A DNA stretch of 64,000 bases from Triglochin maritima (GCA_963682175.1 OY821790.1:322501-386500), one strand, 5' to 3'; positions 1 to 11,722 are shown, counted from the stretch's first letter. Notes: generated by a model from the sequence alone, not told the origin. Numbers and translations: made by a program.

Positions 1-1023
1 GCCTCTCGCCTACATCACTCCAGCATACTGGTGATTTTCAAGGCCTCCCGTACAATGCCTCGTACGGTGTCATCCCAATACTCGAATGAGAGTCGTTGTT
101 GTAGGTTAACTCTATCAACGGCAGGTGCTCATCCCAGTGTCTTGCCCAATCCAGTGTGCATGCTCTCAGCATATCCTCCAGGGTCTGGATCGTCCTCTCT
201 GAGTGACCATCGGTATGTGGGTGAAATGTTGTACTGAACCTCAGTCGTGTCCCCAAAGCCTGTTGTAGACTCCCTCAAAACCTGGATGTAAATCTGGGAT
301 CTCGATCATAAATGATGCTCACTAGTACTCCGTGCAGTTTGACTATCTCCTCCACGTACAACTTAGCTATGCCCTGCAGAGGCAACGTGGTCATGATCGC
401 TAAGAAGTGTGCCGACTTGGTCAGTCGATCGACTATCACCCAAATCGCATCGTGGAATCTCCTCGTCTTCGGCAACCCCGTGAAAAAATACATCGTCACA
501 TGCTCCCACTTCCACTCAGGAAGCTCAATACACTACATCGGTCCCGCTGGTCCCTGATGCTCAATCTTCACCTGCTGACAGACTAAGCACCGACCCATGA
601 ACTCTGCAATATCTCTCTTCATGCCCTTCCACCAGAAGTTTCGCTGCAGGTCCTTGTACATCTTCGTACTCTCAGGGTGAATGGTATACCTCGCTCGGTG
701 TGCCCCCTCCATGATGTCATCTCTCAGCCCATCAACCTTCGGCACCCAGATCCAACTCCTGAACCTCAGGCCACCATCAACCCCCACACTGAAGTCTGAT
801 CCATCTCTGGCAGCCAATCGTAGCAAACCAGCTAACTCCCCATCGTCATGCTGAGCCTGAACAACACGTGAGACAGTCTGCGGCTCCACCCGAAGCCCAG
901 TTAGCACTGCCCTCTCAGAGCCCTCTGTGAACGACCTCCACTCTGACAACGTCTCGAGCAGCCTCCACTCCTGAACACATAAGCTCGCAACTGACACCTC
1001 AACACCGAATTTGCCTTCCCAGG
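1..1023 (-). pseudogene. Ty3/gypsy pol fragment: RNase H tail and integrase, runs off the window
   Basis: Read leftward, this encodes the linker after RNase H, the HHCC zinc-binding domain of integrase ([11 protein letters not shown], then CLVCQQVK) near 533-700, and the integrase core near 38-499 ([32 protein letters not shown], then PYEALYGRP). It is clearly the same family as the polyprotein at 42925-47367, with the same residues in the same order. In-frame stops near 533 and 275 break the frame. The coding sequence continues past base 1, so the C-terminal integrase and any chromodomain lie outside the window. The piece was continuous with 2279-4437 before the solo LTR at 1024-2278 arrived. 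It is a dead copy. The chromovirus (Tekay/Del-like) assignment is inferred from the complete relative. Confidence 0.9.
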
Positions 1024-2278
1024 TGATGAATGTTTTATTTATACCGCAAGTGCACGGCGTCGATGAAGACGCGGCAAGTACGGGTCAAACACAAGGAGGG
1101 AGAGATTCTTATCTTTTTGTGTTTTTTGATTAAGGAAAGAAAGAGAGAAATAGGGTTGGTTTGAGATTTTTGGATTTTTAATTTTTCTAAAGCAAAAACA
1201 ACAAAAACAAAAACTAAGAAGAAACAAATAAGGATGAGTCCAGCGGGTGGGAGTTATGAATCTTTGAGTTAGATTAGAGATCACGAAAATTATTATAAAT
1301 AAAGTGAGATATTAAGCATCATATGATAATTGATTTAACAAAAACTCATATGATCAAAACACTAACAAGAAATTAAAATAAAAACGATATCTCTTCTCTA
1401 ACCCTAAATCAGTCACCCCCACCCTTTGGAAGGTTTTAGAAACCCATGGGGAGAAGATGAGGAGAAGGGGTCATAGAGATCATCGAGAGACTACGAAAAA
1501 AAAGTATTATACTAAACTACGATCTACGAAAACAAATGCAATTATATAAGCATGCAACAAATTATTCTAAGAGAAAAATAAAGAACAACTAAATTACTCT
1601 ACTGGAATTAAGAACATGAAACATTAATCTAAAACTAAGCTTACAAAAGACAAAGATAATGGAGAAATAAAAGGGCAGAATTTTATTGCTTATAGAATGG
1701 AAATACCAAGTTCCCCTTACAACAATATTTCGGGGCCTTTTATAGCCGATACAAGAAACCCTAAGTATGCATCAGGAAGGACACGGGTTATTACACAATT
1801 GGAAGAAAATAGGAGGCACGGATCGCAACCCATGCGGCGATTCCGCCGTACATTGACCGTCAGATGCGGCGGAATCGCCGCATGGATGGTCCAGATTAAT
1901 TTGTGCTTTTGCGGGTGTGTTTTTGGTATGTTGTAGGTGACCTCCACGCGTATAAATCAATTATTACATATCTTTGGAGATCCGAATTTGATTTCTTCTT
2001 GAATACTCCTCCAAAATAACTTTTTAGTCCTTCTAATTTGCGATCAGGTCCCTGGCTTCTTATGCAATCAATTGGACTTCAACTTGAGCTTGAATCTCTA
2101 GCTAATTGGTCTTTGTGATCCATCTGAGTCCATTTCAAGCGTTTTAGCTCGAATATTGGTAAATTGCATTGTAACTCCTGAATTCTGCACAATTGCTCAA
2201 AACAATACCTTAGTAGCATTTATTTATATAAAAATAATTTAAATGAAAGACATATGATGCAATGTATGCAATGCATCA
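1024..2278 (-). mobile_element. Solo LTR, Athila-like family, inserted in the gypsy pol fragment
   Basis: Starts TGATGAATG and ends GCAATGCATCA on the plus strand. It matches the LTRs at 23199-24385 and 29379-30565 along its length, including the shared end module (plus strand: ATACCGCAAGTGCACG, then the GCGGCAAGTACGGGTC region) and the ATATGATGCAATG terminus. Minus-strand TATA box at 1736-1745. A pair of GCGGCGATTCCGCCGC-type palindromes starts at 1834 and 1866 (32 bp apart), 89 bp upstream of the TATA box. No internal region is attached, so this is a solo LTR left by LTR-LTR recombination. Flanking 5-mers (CCAGG, CCCGA) match only weakly, so the TSD is decayed or the ends are off by a few bases. 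Confidence 0.85.
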
Positions 2279-4437
2279 CCCGAATAATAAGAGATGGTGA
2301 AGTCGTAATCCTTAATGAACTCAAGCTATCTGCACTGCCTCATATTCAGCTCCTTCTGCGAGAATAAATACTTCAGACTCTGATGATCCGTGAAGACCTC
2401 GAACTGCTCTCCATAAAGATAATGCCACCAGGTCTTCAACGCGTGAACCACCGCTGCTAACTCCAGATCATGAGTAGGGTAGTTCTTCTCGTGCACCTTC
2501 AGCTGCCTCGAAGCGTACGCCACCACCTTCTCGTGCTGCATCAGAACATAACCCAAGCCAACCCCTGACGCATCGCTATAAATCACATAGCCTCCGCTGC
2601 CACTCGGTAGCGTTAGAATCAGCGCTATCGTCAGTCGCCTCTTCAGCTCCTGGAAACTGTCCTCGCACTTCTGGGAGCAAACGAACTTGACGCTCTTCTG
2701 CGTCAACACTGTCAGCGGCAAAACAAGTCTGGAGAAGTCCTGAATGAACCGTCTGTAATATCCAGCAAGTCCCACGAAGCTCTTGATCTCTGTCACGCTC
2801 CTCGGGGCTCTCCACTGAGTCACAACCTCAACCTTCGCCGTATCCACTGAAATCCCATTTACTGACACAATATGCCCCAAAAATGCCACCTGATCCAACC
2901 AAAACTCGCACTTCGTGTACTTGGCATAAAGCTGCTGATCCCTCAAGATGCCAAGCACAATCCTCAGGTGCTCCCGGTGCTGCTCCTTGTCAGGCGAGTA
3001 CACCAAGATGTCATCCACGAAGACCACAACAAAATTGTCGAGGTACGGCTGAAAGGTCCTATTCATCAGGTCCATGAATGCTGCAGGGGCATTCGTCAGT
3101 CCAAACGGCATCACCACGTCCTGAAGGCTGTCTTCTGGACATAAGCCTCTCTGATCCGCAACTGGTGATAACCCTAACACAGATCAATCTTCGAGAACAC
3201 TCTCACCGTCTACAACTGATCAAACAGATCATCAATCCTGGGCAAAGGGTATCTGTTCCTGACGGTAATCTTATTCAGCATCATGTAGTCGATGCACATC
3301 CGCAACGACCCATCTTTCTACTTCACGAACAACACAGGCGCTCCCCACGGCGAGACACTCGGTCGGATAAACCCGGAGTCCATCAACTCCTGCAACTGCT
3401 TCTTCAGCTCTGTCAACTCAGCAGGTGTCATCCTATAAGGTGCCTTCGACTGGGGTGTCGTGCCAACCACCAACTCAATGCCAAACTCGATCTCTCCGTT
3501 GGACGGTAAACGAGGAATCTCTGTGGGAAACACCTCAGGTAACTCTCTTACAACCTCTATATCCTCCAGCCTCCTCGCCTCAGGATCAGGAACAACTAAG
3601 GTCACCACAAACGCTCTGCAACCCTGATGCAACAGTCTCTGTGCCTTAACCGCAGACACAATCAAACGACCTCCTCGACTCCTCGTCCCTCTGATCAACA
3701 CATCAGGCACGTCCTTCCTCGGAATAAGGATCTTCTTCTCACGGTAAAAGACTCGCACATCGTACTGTGATAGCCAATCCATCCCCAGTATGACGTCGAA
3801 GTCCTCCATCGGTAGCAGGACCAGATCTGCCGGAAAATCATGGTCTCCCGAAACAACTGTGGTGCTGGGGAAGAAGCTCCCCACAGTGCCCACCTCACCC
3901 ATGGGCGTACTGACTTCCAACAAATCAGTCAGTAGCTCAGGGGTCCGATCCAACTCGCCAACAAACTTCTCCTAAATGAAGGAGTATGTGGCGCCACAAT
4001 CAAATAAAACACGAGCAACCAAACATGAAATGACAAGGGTACCTTCCACGACAGTGTTGGAGTCCTTCGCCTCCTCAGCCCGGACGGTCAAGACTCACCC
4101 TGCTCTCATGGTCTGGCTCGGTGGAACAACGGACCTGCTTCCTCTGCTCCTCCCTGAGACCGGTGGTCCTGGCCTCCTGCTCGTCTCGCCCTGCCTGCTC
4201 GAGCAGTCCCGGATAAAATGGCCCATCTGACCGCATCCCAAGCATGCACCCGTACGTCGGGGGCACTCCTGACCCGGATGAGATCTCCCGCAAGTACCGC
4301 ACGCACCAGACTGGCGTGATCCTCCTCCATCAACCAGGGGCCTCTTGCCCGGGTTCCTAGTGGAACGTCCAACTGCACGTCCTCCCGTGATCACTGTCGG
4401 CTTCCGCGCCTCCTGGTAATTCTCCTGATAGTCCTTA
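2279..4437 (-). pseudogene. Ty3/gypsy gag-protease-RT-RNase H fragment
   Basis: In minus-strand order this holds the gag zinc knuckle CLGCGQMGHFIRDC (near 4190-4240), an aspartic protease with LFDCGATYSFI followed at once by a stop (near 3970-4010), the protease-RT linker and start of RT (3318-3953), the RT catalytic region [10 protein letters not shown] and RNase H with [10 protein letters not shown] (2326-3180). Frames are broken at several points, including the RT stretch near 3180-3318. The copy starts abruptly inside gag at about 4437, next to a TA-rich run, so its 5' LTR and most of gag are missing. It continues into 1-1023 across the solo LTR. Non-functional relic of the same family as 40970-49226. 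Confidence 0.9.
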
Positions 4438-4735
4438 TCGATGATATATATATATATATAATTCTTCTGGTACTTTTATTGTTCCACATCTCACTAATTT
4501 ACTCCAAATATAATCAAGTCAAGTCTAAATACACGTGATTTAAACAAAAAACAAATTTAACTAATTAACTGCATTCTTCCTCCGTCAAACAAAAACAAAT
4601 TTATTCCAAACCAACAATAACCGTTCTTCATTTCCTTACTTTCTTCAACTCAGGATCCCTGGAAACACAAGTACAATATTCACGTCTTCAATTTAGGTAT
4701 ACAGGCTTCATAACTTACTAAGCTAAATTATTATT
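4438..4735. other. Unassigned AT-rich sequence with a TA dinucleotide run
   Basis: Begins with a (TA)n run at about 4444-4462, exactly where the gypsy fragment breaks off. No open reading frame, RNA gene or known repeat recognised. It was joined to 7278 onward before the solo LTR at 4741-7272 arrived. Confidence 0.6.
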
Positions 4736-5159
4736 GTTACTATAACATCCCCGAACATTGGAAAATTTAAACTTTTAAAATCAAAGGAGCACGAGGATAA
4801 AACCATCAAGAGTGGGGACATTACTCGAAGAATACCCAAATATATCAAGTGCACCATATTACACAAGAGTTTGTCAAAAGAGTGACTACATCGGAATACG
4901 AAATACATAATACATGTAATCACGACAACCTAAAATAGGCAGACAACAAGATCTAGACCCAAAGTGCAATCTCCCTCGGTCACCACCCGCCAGAACTTAA
5001 CGCGGTCCTGAAAATAAACATAACAACAATGCCTGAGTTTTCATAAGGAAATCTCGTATGACAAACTCACCTATATGCCCTATCATACTAGTATAGCATG
5101 ACATGAAATACAAAGCAGTAAAACAACATTCCCCCAAGGGTCACACCGGACATCCGTCA

Positions 5160-5720
5160 TGCGATCGTTCCCGCTGCCACACAGGCCCCGCGGTCTACAA
5201 CCGCCACCGCTGCCACACAGGCCCAACGGTTCACAGCATCGCCGCCGCCACATAGGTTGTACGGTCTACAACATTGTCGTCGCCACACAGGCCGCACGGT
5301 CTACAACATCGCCATCGCCACACAGGCCGCACTGTCCAAACATCGGGTCTCCGTGGAGACCTACCGTAGGCACATACGGTCTAGCAGACAGTACACAACA
5401 CATCCCCACACGCTACTACACAAGTCAAGGGATCGGTGAGGAGGCGTTCACACTTCCTTGCAGGTAGAATCAGGTCTGAAAATATCGTGGTCCACCACCA
5501 CACCAACGGAGCCGTCGCTCAGGTCGGTCCATCACCGGCGCCACACAGACCGCACGGTATCTTACTCGATAGGTGCCCAATCGAGCTACCTGCCGGAAAT
5601 CATCATCGGTAGTCTATCGCCGTAACCACATAGGCCACGTGCGATCCTCCCTGCCGCCACACAGGCCGCAGAGGGGCCCTCCCGCCGCCACACGGGCCGC
5701 ACGAGCTCGTGTAATCACTG
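5160..5720. repeat. Minisatellite inside the solo LTR
   Basis: Imperfect repeats of a unit around GCCACACAGGCCGCACGGTC occur about ten times, partly in tandem (about 30-36 bp period at 5170-5340) and again at 5535-5705. Related LTRs carry different minisatellites in the same relative place (10265-10400 and 42196-42395). Confidence 0.75.
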
Positions 5721-6157
5721 CCTATCAAGGCCAGTCGAACATATCCGCCACATAGAGGGCTAGACAATCGACAGATCCAAACCAAAGTCCGCGGGGTCAA
5801 CGAGCTCCACGTGCAGACACCAACTCCGCCGCTATAAAAGCAGGGCAGCGAGCTACGTAGCCCTCAAGGCCGGTAGTCACTTCACCCAACGACAGTTGCG
5901 TGCCCGCTGAATCAATGGGATCTGCAATCCCTCAGGCTGCTACTCTAATACGAGAAACAATGAACAAACTACGTCACCCTCTATAATACAGAGGCGACAC
6001 GTCCCAAGTGTCCACACTTTTCAACACGGCGGTCCCTGGGCAGGCACACGCAACGTACCCACCGTCACCTCTCGGCTCACGCTCCAAGCGAGGACACGGG
6101 TTTCCGTGGATAGAGTTGACACTTCACTAGGACCAGGATGCAGTTCTGGGCTCAAAC

Positions 6158-6700
6158 AGTCGACCACTTCCGCAAAGGAATCGGTCGACCGAACGCCTAC
6201 AACAGTCGAACTCTGTGCTCAAAACTCAATCCCCAACGGGCGAACAAAAGTCTAAAACTGGTCGACCGAACGTGGTCAAAATCCGGAGTCTGGTCAAAAT
6301 CATACAAGTCTATTCGGCCGACCGACTCAGGGGTCCCGGTCGACTGAAAATTACCAGGGTCAACCTAATAGTCTAAGTCATCTACCGGTCGAACAAAATC
6401 ATAAAATCAGTCGAACAACATACAATCCAATTTAGTTCCATAAAGTTCTGGTCAGACAAAAGGTCAAGAACGGTCGACCGTTTGGATGGTCAACGTCCGG
6501 TTCAAGCGAAACACGAAGCAATCAGTCGAACGAATCAGGGGTCCCGTTCGACCGAAAACTCCCAGACAACCTCGACCCACCAGCACAAGCACGACTGGTC
6601 GACCACCACAAGGCATCGTTCGACCGGTGTTGGTTAAAGTCGGGCAAAATACACTAAACCAGTCGACCGGCCGATGGCACCGATCGACCGTTGGTTAACA
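6158..6700. repeat. GGTCGACC palindrome array, irregular
   Basis: More than a dozen exact or near copies of GGTCGACC, for example at 6158, 6183, 6261, 6473, 6597, 6618 and 6662. Spacing is less regular than in the arrays at 9410, 33259, 38495 and 57681; the first two lie 25 bp apart, suggesting an older, eroded array. Confidence 0.8.
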
Positions 6701-7277
6701 ACAACCTTGCGCGAGCCAAGGATTTTACGCCGTTTCTCACCGTCGGTGAAGTCTCCGACCTCCCACGACCGACCACAACATCACCCCAATGTGGGTGATT
6801 AACAAAAGGATCTAATGCAAGAACTTGGCATACCTCTTCACGAAGAACGACGTACTTCACCGAGCTCCAACGACAACGCCTCCGGACCGCAACCTCACGC
6901 ACGCTCTCCTTCTCGCGCCGCATCAAACCCAGCATGCCTTCCCCACCGGAGCTCGAACACAAATGGAGAGGAAGAGATGGGTGGAGAGGAGAAAGGTTTG
7001 AAGAAGAAGAAGAAGAAGAAGAAGAAAAGGAAGAGAAGAAGGAAACGTTGGTTTCATCTTAAAACCAACCAACCCACCTCAACCCATCCAATCACCTCAA
7101 CCTCACCCCTACAGCCAGCCCATCACTCCTCACCACACCTCCCACGTCTCCCAACACATCACCAACAGCACTCCTCCTATTCCCTCCTCAACTCCCCAGT
7201 AAAACCCTCCATTTAGCACCCTAAACACCTACTAACACCATTAGTCCCTAATAAAAGGTTAGGGTCATTACAGTTAC

Positions 7278-8061
7278 ACTAACCTCCGGCTCCGGATATG
7301 ATCCAGAATGATTAGCCTTGGCCCAGGTGGGATACGAACGTCACTTAGTGCACTGTACAAATATCAAACATTATGAATTATGTTAAGCCATTAATTGTTT
7401 CAAACTCAACGACGGAGGAACCCAAACCCTGAATTGTACCCGATTCCAACTCCCTAAACCGGTCCTGAACCTCTTCTCTAAAGGTTGGTTTATCGCATCG
7501 TATCGTAGAGAATACACCAAGCCAAACCTAACCAAACCAAACCAGAGGGAGGGCTTCTTTGGGTAAGTTTTTTTACTTTTTATCAATTACTATTACTATT
7601 AGTGGTCTTCCACATCCACTAATTGCTTCTTATTTCATCATAATATACCATACTATGGAATATTATATTATATTATATTAGTTATGTGATTTCCTACCTA
7701 ACCATTCGTACATTAATTAATTTCATCTTCAAATATCACTAAAATCACTCTCACACTCTCTTGCTATTGCAACACAGAATTCGTACTTCGATTGTATGAA
7801 TAAGCATGTGTATACATTTAACAAACTTACAGTCGCTCACTCAAAATCAAGCATGGATACTGTAACATTTGATTTCTCCTGTGTAAGGATATATATATAT
7901 ATATATATATACATTTCAATAAATAAAAAATCGATATTCTTCCTATACAAAAATATAACTATTAATCCTTCTTATGTTATATATGAGGTGAATAAATAGA
8001 GGTTAGTTATACAGCAGCTGCCTTGATGTTGATGATTCAAGCAATGGCTACTCATCTCATC
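7278..8061. other. Intergenic sequence downstream of the ClpD pseudogene
   Basis: No gene recognised. Holds short pyrimidine-rich and AT-rich stretches and a (TA)n run at about 7890-7911. The only open frames are short and lack family features. The part next to 8062 would be the 3' untranslated and flanking region of the minus-strand ClpD copy. Confidence 0.5.
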
Positions 8062-8388
8062 TCACAGCATGGAGGTCGCATCCGAGTAGTGGACATTGTG
8101 CTTGTCCCAATGTGTAACGTATGGGTTGCCAGTGGAATTGAGGTCGACAATCACCTTATCGCCCTCCTTGTACACCCCTCCGAGGAAGGCTTCGCTTAAG
8201 ACGTTCTCTATGATGTTTGTCACTGCTCTCCTTAGAGGTCGAGCACCGTAGCTTCTGTCGTACCCTTGCTCACATACTAGATCCTTCACCGCTTCAGACA
8301 CCTCGACAACTACTTTTTTGGTTTCAAGTCTTGCCTTCGCATCTTCCAACATCACCTCCAAAATTTCCAAACACAAACTCAAATTAAC
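8062..8388 (-). pseudogene. CLPD: ClpD last exon (D2 small domain and C-terminus)
   Basis: Encodes LEILEVMLEDAKARLE, the VCEQGYDRSYGARPLRR signature of Hsp100 C-terminal domains, and a tail ending SDATSML with a stop at 8062. The right boundary is uncertain: no AG gives the expected phase 0 next to LEIL, so the acceptor may be damaged. Confidence 0.85.
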
Positions 8389-8510
8389 TTCACCATCATT
8401 TGCCATTTTCAATATATGTCACGGATGCTTGATCATTCATTCATTTTAAAGAGAGAAAATTCCAAAGAAATATCAATGTGACGGCAATTTCTTAAAGAAG
8501 AGTCACGAAC

Positions 8511-8743
8511 CTGGGTCTTCTCGAGGGGACGGAATACAACAATCTCGTCCAATCTGTTGAGCAATTCAGGGAGGAAGTATGCCTTCAACTCTTCTGTAAC
8601 AAGCACTTTCATTCCAGCATATGTATTCGACTCACTGTCCTCAGTTAACGTGAAACCAATGCTCCGTTTGCCCTTTGAAATGGCAGAAAATCCCACATTT
8701 GATGTCATCACTATTACTGTATTTTTGAACGATACACGCTTCC
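8511..8743 (-). pseudogene. CLPD: ClpD exon (post-Walker B, sensor 1 region)
   Basis: Encodes GKRVSFKNTVIVMTSNVG, then GFTLTEDSES and LPELLNRLDEIVVFRPLEKTQ. Donor CAG/GTTCGT at 8511; acceptor most likely at 8743 (TCAACAG/GG), which leaves two bases of a split glycine codon. The frame stays open through the exon. Confidence 0.85.
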
Positions 8744-9409
8744 CTGTTGAATCAATCCAGGTTTTTTAAGTTGTAAGTAGGTGGAACACACGTAGAAAAA
8801 GGACAAAAGGAAGAGAACTAATTAGCATGTCAAGATTTTTTTATATGTAAAAAAACAGAGTAATTCAAAGATAAGTAACATTATAAAGTTTTGAGGTTCT
8901 TGCTAAAAGTGTTAGAACCATAACCCCTGCTTAGGAGTTAATGGAGATTAGGGGTGTGTTTATCATGGGGAAGAGGGGTGCTGCAGTGATTGCTTAGGAA
9001 GAGGAGGGGCGTGAACGGTGGTCGTGGATGAGGGGATGGGTTGGATGTGTAGGCTATTGTTGGCGAGGAGAAGGATGTAATGGGTTGGGTTTTAAAAGCA
9101 TATCTCTCTCTCTCTCTTTTTCCATCCGTTTTCACTCACTCCTTCCCTTTCCTTTCCGGCGACCAGAGGAGGTGGTAGCTCGTCCGACGTGAGGCGTGCG
9201 GAGGTCGCGCGAGGAGGTGCGGAGACGGCGTGCGCGAGCGGAGCTCCGGCGGTTTCGTATTCTTCTTTGAGGTATGTCGCTCATTAGTGTGTTTGGGTTG
9301 CTCACCCTCGTGGAGGGGTTTGTGTTGGTCGGTTGGGGGAGGTCGGAGACCTCTCCGGCGACGTTTTCCTCATAAAACCTCGGTTGGCGCGAGATTGAAG
9401 ACGACCAAC

Positions 9410-9893
9410 AGTCGACCGAGTCGCTTCGGGCGGTCGACCGATGTAGTGTATTTACCCGACTTTAACCTTAACCGGTCGAACGATGCCTCGTAGTGGTCGA
9501 CCGGTAGTGCATTTTGCTGGTGAGTTGGGAGTGCCTGTTGTGTTTCGGTCAACCGGTTCTTTGGGGTCGTTCGACCGGAACTTAAGTTTACTGGATTATT
9601 ATGCATGTTTGTTCGACCATTGTTGTGTGTGCGGTCGACAATTATTTGACGTAGAAATACTAGGATGCCCTGTTAGTTTTCGGTCGACCGAGACCCCTGA
9701 GTCGGTCGACCGGTAGATTTGAATTGATGTTGACCAGACTCCGGATTTTGACCTCGTATCGGTCGACCAGTTTTAGATCTCTGTTCGACCATTTGGGACT
9801 TAGGTTTTGCGCAGTGAGTTCAACCGACGCAAACTTTCGGTCGACCGATTTCCTTGTGCAAGCGGTCGACCGGGTTGCCTCTTTCGGTCGACG
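9410..9893. repeat. Paired GGTCGACC array (8 pairs) in a Ty3/gypsy LTR
   Basis: Exact or near copies of GGTCGACC start at 9410/9432, 9474/9495, 9547/9569, 9611/9633, 9682/9704, 9761/9783, 9818/9839 and 9864/9886. Partner spacing is 21 or 22 bp throughout. Distances between pair starts are 64, 73, 64, 71, 79, 57 and 46 bp. Sequence between motifs is not repeated. Confidence 0.95.
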
Positions 9894-10264
9894 GTTTCTG
9901 CACAGAACTGAATTCCTGGTTCCTTTTTTGAGTGCCAACTCTGTCCACGGACGTGACGGTGGGCGCGTTACGCGTGCCTGCCCAGGGACCGTCGTGTGGA
10001 AGAGTGTGGGTGTTCGGGACGCGTCACCTCCATGTATGGATCGTGACTAATGTGATGGATTGTTTGGACTCATTGTAGAGTAGCAGACCTGAGGGATCGC
10101 AGATCCCAATGTTTGATGATTGTGCGAACACGCAACTGTCGTTGGGTGAGGTGACTACCGGCCTTTATGGCGACGGAGGTCGCTGCCCTGCTGTTATAGC
10201 AGCGACGTTGGTGTTTGCGGCTCGTGGAGCCTGATGACCTGGCAGACTTCGGTCTGGACCCGTC

Positions 10265-10400
10265 CGATGCTGTGCCGGACGTATTGTTGGACCACCGATG
10301 CTGTGCCGGTGATGCCGCCGATGTTGTTCCGGCGATGATGATTGATGGGCCGATGTTGTTCCGGCTATGTTATATGATGGGTCGATGCTGCTCCGGCTAT
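10265..10400. repeat. Short minisatellite in the LTR
   Basis: Four to five imperfect copies of a unit like CCGATGCTGTGCCGG, later varying to GATGTTGTTCCGGC and GATGCTGCTCCGGC, about 30-40 bp apart. Confidence 0.7.
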
Positions 10401-11099
10401 GTTTTCCTCAGCTGGGCACCTACAAAGATGATGATTGATGGACCGACCGAGCGACGGCTCCGATGGTGTGGTTTCGAACAAGAAGTTACAGATCTGTTTC
10501 TTATGGCGTAGACCTGGCGGATGCTCCTTGCCGAACCCCATGTTTAGTGTAGCTCCGTGTGGGGAGCATCACGTTTTGTCCACTAGACCGTATGTGCCTA
10601 CGGTAGGTCTCCTCGGGAGACCCGATGATGATTGTAGGACTGATGTCCCATGTTACCCTTCGGGAGAATTGTTTTCCTTACTGTTGATGACATGACATGC
10701 TACTACTATGATAGGTTCAATTGTACTACTGCATGTATATAGGTGAGCTTGGCATACGGGGTTTCCTTATGGAAACTCAGGCATTGTTGTTGCATCTTTT
10801 TTAGGACCGCAGTAGGTCCAGTTGGGTGGTGATTAGCGGGCGCGCGTATCTTGGGATCAGATCCTCTATTCGGACCACTGAGGTCGACATGATTACGTTA
10901 TCTTCCTTTTGTTGTTCTGTTGTAATCATGTACCGTTTTGACAAACTCTGACGTAATATGGTGCACCGCTTATTTGTTTTATGAGAAGTAACAGTCCCGT
11001 CTTGATTATTGAGTTCTATTGTCTTGATTATAAATTTTTAAATTTCCGATGTTTCGGGTTCTTGCTAAAGAAAGTCAGAAGATGGAACACATAGGTGGA

Positions 11100-11234
11100 C
11101 GGTCTTCTTCTCACAGCTTCAGTCAAAGTGCCACCTTCTCCATAACCTACATAGCCTGGAGGAGATCCTATCAGTTTGCTCACCGTGTGACGCTCCATAT
11201 ATTCACTCATATCCAATCTTAGCATGGCACTCTC
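11100..11234 (-). pseudogene. CLPD: ClpD exon (pore-loop region of D2)
   Basis: Starts after acceptor AATGCAG/GAG and encodes [20 protein letters not shown], then [22 protein letters not shown]. Joins in phase 0 to the exon ending CYFGS at 16543, so the whole copia element at 11471-16456 lies in this intron. After RRRP the sequence no longer matches the family; the expected Walker B exon is not present downstream. Confidence 0.85.
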
Positions 11235-11470
11235 CTGCATTATCAAGACAAATCAACTAACGGATTCAGCCAAAATGGAAGCACAATAATGAGTTTGTTT
11301 GTTTTTGTTTTTTAATGCATATATGAATGATAAAGGAATAAAAATCAACCTCTCTTTACTAACAGTTAAAATACTAATCATCATTCACGTCATTGCACAA
11401 CCCAATTCAACTTAGAGAACTAAAGCTCCTACTCCTAGACATGCCAAATAAAGGAAAGTGTGGAATGCAT

Positions 11471-11722
11471 TGTAGAAAAATTGAGGAAGGATTTTAGGAA
11501 GAAGAAGGAGACTTATTGCTTGTCTTTTTTATTTATCAATCTTAATCTTATTACATTTGAAACTAACGATTATATATGCTTTGTTCTTTTTGTTCCCGTT
11601 GTGATGAATGTGTACGAGGAGGTGTGTCTTGAATGCTTGATGGATGCCGAGGAGGTGTGTCTTGAATGTTTGTTGGATGTCGAGGAGGTGTGGCTTGAAT
11701 GTGATGACCGTTGTCTTTAATA
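11471..11722 (-). repeat. 3' LTR of the copia element
   Basis: 252 bp, identical to 16205-16456. Contains three imperfect 33-36 bp tandem copies of GAGGAGGTGTGTCTTGAATG (near 11619-11705), which lie at the start of the LTR in transcript sense and so may act as upstream promoter repeats. Confidence 0.95.

Larger units (their letters stand above)
4741..7272 (-). mobile_element. Solo LTR of a chromovirus-like Ty3/gypsy element, TSD GTTAC
   Basis: Bounded by perfect 5-bp duplications GTTAC at 4736-4740 and 7273-7277. On the minus strand it starts TGTAATGACCCTAACC and ends GGGGATGTTATA, matching the layout of the LTRs at 40970 and 47401 (start TGTTAAGACCTAATCC, end GGGACGTTACA); the plus-left end has TA where TG is expected. 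Internal order is also shared: short promoter part, purine-rich leader (near 6960-7060), GTCGACC array (6158-6700), minisatellite (5160-5720), then the tail with GAAATCTCGTATGAC. No coding region is attached. Open frames here, including a lysine-rich one near 6815-7216, are by-products of simple sequence. Confidence 0.9.
8910..11058 (+). mobile_element. Solo LTR, chromovirus-like Ty3/gypsy, in the ClpD pseudogene
   Basis: Starts TGTTAGAACCATAACCCC, resembling the LTR starts at 40970 and 47401. Shared inner landmarks: the CCGGCGACCAGAGGAGG block near 9157, the GGTCGACC array (9410-9893), a minisatellite (10265-10400), CATACGGGGTTTCCTTATGG near 10754, and a tail ending GATGTTTCGGG. The last bases expected (ACGTTACA) are missing. 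The flanks repeat GGTTCTTGCTAAA(A)G on both sides (8895-8909 and 11057-11070), longer than a normal 5-bp TSD. It sits where the ClpD Walker B exon should be. Confidence 0.85.

Noticed and set aside
5159..5467. Proline/histidine-rich open frame
   Set aside because: It is the translation of a minisatellite in a solo LTR.
7383..7586. Short minus-strand frame with RFGLVRFGLVYSL
   Set aside because: Low-complexity repeat-like translation in intergenic DNA with no family match I recognise.
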